Below are positions 5,618 through 8,413 of a stretch of 8,413 nt of DNA, piece after piece; the first letter of the stretch is position 1; every line of letters starts with the position of its first letter. Where the stretch lies: positions 1 to 8,413 of the forward strand of contig JAQTLJ010000046.1 in the NCBI GenBank assembly GCA_028714935.1. The letters run 5' to 3'. The translations under genes and the position numbers were made by a program. Source of the DNA: Candidatus Margulisiibacteriota bacterium. Its GTDB lineage: Bacteria; Margulisbacteria; WOR-1; O2-12-FULL-45-9. The notes below the pieces were generated by a model that was not told the origin of the DNA, did no database searches, and worked only from the letters and a program-made list of their open reading frames with translations.

Positions 5618-7486
5618 ATGTCTAGCATTGTGCGATTATTAAGGCTGGCCGAAAACGCCATGGTGCAGCGGCCGATCAGGCCACTCAAGATCGTGGAGCA
5701 GGATTTCCTGAGATTGGGGGTGGAGCCCGGATTCACGGCCAAAAGATTTTTGACCCGTTATCCCGAAGATCAGTACCAGGCGCTTTATAAACGCCTGCAC
5801 TCGCTGAAACAAACAACTAAATTCAAGGAGCTCCTTGTTGATCCACATTACCTGGTGGCCAATGTAAATCATGAGGATTTGTCCGACGGGTTTCTGCTGG
5901 AGCAGATCGATGGCTTTACCCTGAACCTGACCAGGCTGCACAATAAACAGATCTTTTTCATGAAGCGCCTGAAAAGCGCCGGTCTCCTGTCTGCCCAAAC
6001 ACTGAGGAGTTCAGGGATCGAAGTGGAAGAGGACAGCCAGCTGGTCCGCCTCCTGGACGTTATTGCCGAGGAGAAAGATTATTTGAAGAGATTAGCGGCC
6101 AGGCCGGAAACGACCGTTGATGATATTTTCCGGGCGCTGGAAGATAGAAAAGGGCGGCTCGACTTCCTGAACGTCACGGTCTATCGCCCCTTAAATGACG
6201 GGAGCGATAAATGGATCGTGACCCAGAGGAGCCGCAGCTGGGCCAACGGCTCGAGCAAATATACCCGGGAAAAAGGCGGCAGCTTGCCGACCACCACGCT
6301 AAGAAGCGTGATCGATGGGGACCGGACGATTTATGATGTCGATATTGCTGATCAGGATTCTTTTGCCAAGGCCGGACTGACGCCGGATCCCGACTCGATC
6401 GCCAACGACCTGAAAAATTCCAACGGCCCGGGCCGCATGCTCTTCATCAAATTGGTCTCAAAATTCGGGCGGGAAGCCGTTATCCATCTTCACAACCGTA
6501 TTTCCAAAGAAGAGAACCTGAAGGCGCATTCGTTTTTGCCGGACGATGAAACACGGGCAAAAAGAATTAAATTTGAGCTGGAAGAATATTTTGAAAAAGT
6601 CGTGCTGGCAATTGAGACGGTCAGAACGCGCGAAGAAATGTCAAAGATCGATGCCAGGCGCGGGCTCGAACAGGCGAAGCTTGCACAGATCAGGCAATTG
6701 ATCAGGCATCAGCAGTTAACTCTTTATAAATATCTTTTGGAAAGGACCGTCCTAAATCGTTATGGCGAGCTTGAGATCGCCAATATCACTAATCCGGCCA
6801 AACTGGATGATATATATAAAGTCCTGATTGTGGATGAATTGAACTGGACCGGCAGGGAATATGGCGACATGGAAAAGCACACTGTGAACGTCGATGAATT
6901 AAGCATTTCTTTTGACCGGGGCCGGTCGATCGCATTTGCTTCGGTGCACGAACTGCCTTTCACTTACCCGGCAAAAAACGGGATAATCAAGGAAGGTAAG
7001 GTCGTCCCGCTGGTCGGCACCTGGGTCAGGGAAGGCTATCGGGGCAAGCGCCTGCAAGTATTGCTTAATTATCTTTTATTGGTCAGACGCTGGGTGGCGT
7101 ATAAATTTACCGGCGGGTTCTTCAAGCCGTTAAAGATAACGACCAGGACCAGGAGCCGGGTCGTGCTATCGGCGCTTTTTACCTATTTCAAGAACGTCAA
7201 GTGGCGGAACCTTTCGCCGGAAGAGAAGGCGGCCAGAAAAGAGTTTGCCAAGTACCTGGGCTGTTCAGCCGAAGACGACGGCATTGTCAGGAACGCTTAT
7301 AAGGAGCCGATGCCGGATGACGGCGAAAAGCTGAAGGTGTCAAATCAGCTGGCCAGAAAAATTGACCGCGCCCTGGAAGACCTGGGGCCGCAGGATGCGA
7401 GGATCTTTGAGTTTGAGCTGACCGCCGGCGGTTTGCTTAAAGCCTTGCTTGTCACTTTATTGAAATCAATGGCGAGAAGAAAGTAA
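5618..7486 (+). CDS. 622-residue protein with unknown N-terminus and GNAT-like C-terminal domain
   Basis: Residues 1-390 match nothing I recognise and are mainly charged and helical. From about 395 to 560 the layout resembles a GNAT acyltransferase: a strand KVVPLVGTWV (461-470), then EGYRGKRLQVLL (472-483) at the place of the acetyl-CoA pyrophosphate loop and helix, then ITTRTRSRVVLSAL (507-520), like the TRTxNPxVxxAL segment of some GNAT families, and GIVRNAYKEP (555-564). The usual RGxGxG/A loop reads RGKRLQ, so the glycines are replaced and activity is uncertain. The C-terminus (about 602-622) is a hydrophobic then basic helix that could touch membrane. ATG 5618 has no Shine-Dalgarno sequence, and a weak CTGAAA/GATAAA pair (5579-5584, 5603-5608) would start transcription almost at the ATG. 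In-frame stop TAA at 5573-5575 bars an upstream start. The gene is certain; the function is inferred only in part. Confidence 0.8.
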   Translation: MSSIVRLLRLAENAMVQRPIRPLKIVEQDFLRLGVEPGFTAKRFLTRYPEDQYQALYKRLHSLKQTTKFKELLVDPHYLVANVNHEDLSDGFLLEQIDGFTLNLTRLHNKQIFFMKRLKSAGLLSAQTLRSSGIEVEEDSQLVRLLDVIAEEKDYLKRLAARPETTVDDIFRALEDRKGRLDFLNVTVYRPLNDGSDKWIVTQRSRSWANGSSKYTREKGGSLPTTTLRSVIDGDRTIYDVDIADQDSFAKAGLTPDPDSIANDLKNSNGPGRMLFIKLVSKFGREAVIHLHNRISKEENLKAHSFLPDDETRAKRIKFELEEYFEKVVLAIETVRTREEMSKIDARRGLEQAKLAQIRQLIRHQQLTLYKYLLERTVLNRYGELEIANITNPAKLDDIYKVLIVDELNWTGREYGDMEKHTVNVDELSISFDRGRSIAFASVHELPFTYPAKNGIIKEGKVVPLVGTWVREGYRGKRLQVLLNYLLLVRRWVAYKFTGGFFKPLKITTRTRSRVVLSALFTYFKNVKWRNLSPEEKAARKEFAKYLGCSAEDDGIVRNAYKEPMPDDGEKLKVSNQLARKIDRALEDLGPQDARIFEFELTAGGLLKALLVTLLKSMARRK

Positions 7487-7497
7487 ATCAGATTTTA

Positions 7498-7526
7498 TTG
7501 ACGCAGAAATAAATCCCCTCTATAAT
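7498..7526 (+). promoter_or_regulatory. Near-consensus sigma-70 promoter of the 7TM protein gene
   Basis: TTGACG (7498-7503) and a perfect TATAAT (7521-7526) are 17 bp apart, in the 51-bp gap between genes. Transcription should begin near 7533, only about 5 nt before the GTG at 7538, implying a leaderless or nearly leaderless mRNA. It separates this gene from the upstream group. Confidence 0.8.
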
Positions 7527-7537
7527 GATACTTCAAA

Positions 7538-8396
7538 GTGAGTCCTTTCTCCGCTCACATTAATTTGGTCCTATTAACAACCTTGGCTGTTAACCTCGGG
7601 CTGGGTATTTACATATATATAAAGAACAGCCGTAGCCAGGTCAACCAGACTTTTTCCGCCCTGCTGGTCGTCATCGCGCTTTGGACATTCACTTTCTTGG
7701 CGCTGGTTAGTGCCGGCTCGCCTGAGACGGCGCTTTTTTGGCGCCGCTTGACGCCGGTCGGCTCCTCCCTGGCAGCGAGCTTATTCCTTTATTTCAGCCT
7801 GATCTTCCCGACCCGCCTGCCGAAAGTTTCTGCGCTCAACCTGCCGCTGATATTTTCCCCGGGAGTATTTTTTGCCATTGCTTCCGTCTTCTTCGACGAA
7901 ATGATCCGGGGGATCGCGTTCACCGATGCTGCCCAGCCGTTCCTGGCGCGGCCGATCTTCGGCTGGCTTTATAATTTTTACACATTATATCTGCTGCTGT
8001 ACTTCCTGGGCGGCCTGGGGGTCCTGAGCTATAAATATTTCAAAGGCCAGCCGCAGGAAAGAAGCCAGATCGTCTGGGTGTTGGGCGGCCTGGGTGGTTC
8101 GGTCCTGGCGGTTATCACCACCAGCTTGATCCTGCCGGTTTTTGGGGTTTCCAACCTTTTTATTTTTGGCCCGGCTTTTACGCTGATCGCGGCTTTCTTT
8201 ATCTCTTATGCGATCGCGCGCTACCAGCTGCTGGGGGTGGAGGAGTTCTTGTCCAGCGGGGTCCTCGTCATTGGGATAACGCTGGCAATCGTCGGGACAA
8301 TCGCCTGTTTTGCTTTTGCTTTGTACGGGCTGCTGCTGCCGCTGTATACGATCCTGGCGAATTTAACGCTTGGTTTATTGGTCTTTTTTAACGATT
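7538..8396 (+). CDS. Multi-span membrane protein with histidine-kinase-type 7TM sensor region, truncated by contig end
   Basis: The visible 286 residues are mostly membrane. Hydrophobic spans lie at about 8-28, 40-60, 73-91, 103-119, 140-166, 178-199 and 207-228, with two more at about 240-265 and 266-284. The first seven follow the plan of the 7TM region found at the N-terminus of many sensor histidine kinases and diguanylate cyclases: a short loop with an N-S-R-S-Q-V-N-Q-type segment after TM1, SPETALFWRRL (61-71) before TM3, FSLIFP (86-91) at its end, and YAIARYQLLGVE (224-235) after TM7. An output domain such as GAF/PAS with kinase is expected further on, but is off the contig. The apparent TAG stop at 8396-8398 is formed by adapter sequence and is not real. 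GTG 7538 is the likely start; it has no Shine-Dalgarno sequence, and TTG at codon 10 is a weaker alternative. Confidence 0.75.
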
Positions 8397-8413
8397 AGAT
8401 CGGAAGAACACAC
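8397..8413. other. Residual Illumina adapter sequence at contig end
   Basis: The final 17 bases, AGATCGGAAGAACACAC, match the start of the standard Illumina TruSeq read-through adapter (AGATCGGAAGAGCACAC) at 16 of 17 positions. The genuine sequence therefore ends at 8396. The first two adapter bases complete a false TAG stop for the preceding membrane-protein gene. Confidence 0.92.

Noticed and set aside
8212..8219. GCGATCGC, the cyanobacterial HIP1 octamer
   Set aside because: A single copy within a coding region was noticed; cyanobacterial genomes carry it at much higher density, so it is not evidence of that origin.

Overview
This 8.4 kb window is an ordinary-looking bacterial chromosomal contig end of roughly balanced GC. 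It holds two opposed transcription units and then a run of poorly characterised genes. The neighbourhood of a YqeK-type HD hydrolase next to a LytR-CpsA-Psr (LCP) ligase, plus a short RRM RNA-binding protein and a single-domain GlmU, suggests an uncultured bacterium with a Firmicutes/cyanobacteria-like envelope toolkit. A candidate phylum related to Cyanobacteria, such as Margulisbacteria/Saganbacteria, would fit, but that placement is a low-confidence inference. No tRNA, rRNA, CRISPR array or insertion sequence was seen.

Left side, minus strand (1219 down to 1): a tight operon of an RRM protein, yqeK and an LCP-family protein cut by the window edge. The genes are 2 bp apart and then overlap by ATGA. 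Centre (1220-1408): a dense regulatory region. Two near-consensus sigma-70 promoters face opposite directions and occupy almost the same 35 bp, so RNA polymerase could bind only one at a time. The minus-strand transcript begins with a leader of about 120 nt that contains an intrinsic terminator just before the RRM Shine-Dalgarno sequence. The plus-strand transcript begins with a perfect 9-bp hairpin that buries the glmU Shine-Dalgarno sequence. The genes on either side (UDP-GlcNAc synthesis, and glycopolymer attachment by LCP) are linked by envelope polymer metabolism.

Right side, plus strand (1409-8396): glmU N-terminal domain only; a 951-residue cytosolic TPR protein with an unrecognised N-terminal half; a 144-residue unknown protein; a 622-residue protein with an unrecognised N-terminus and a GNAT-like C-terminal part; and, behind its own near-perfect promoter, a multi-membrane-span protein resembling the 7TM sensor region of histidine kinases. 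No intrinsic terminator was found between the plus-strand genes.

The last 17 bases (8397-8413) match an Illumina adapter with one mismatch. The apparent stop codon of the last gene is therefore an artefact and that gene is truncated by the contig end. No wholly new defence-type or mobile system is evident. The most interesting parts are the compact divergent control region and the unknown TPR/GNAT-like gene group.
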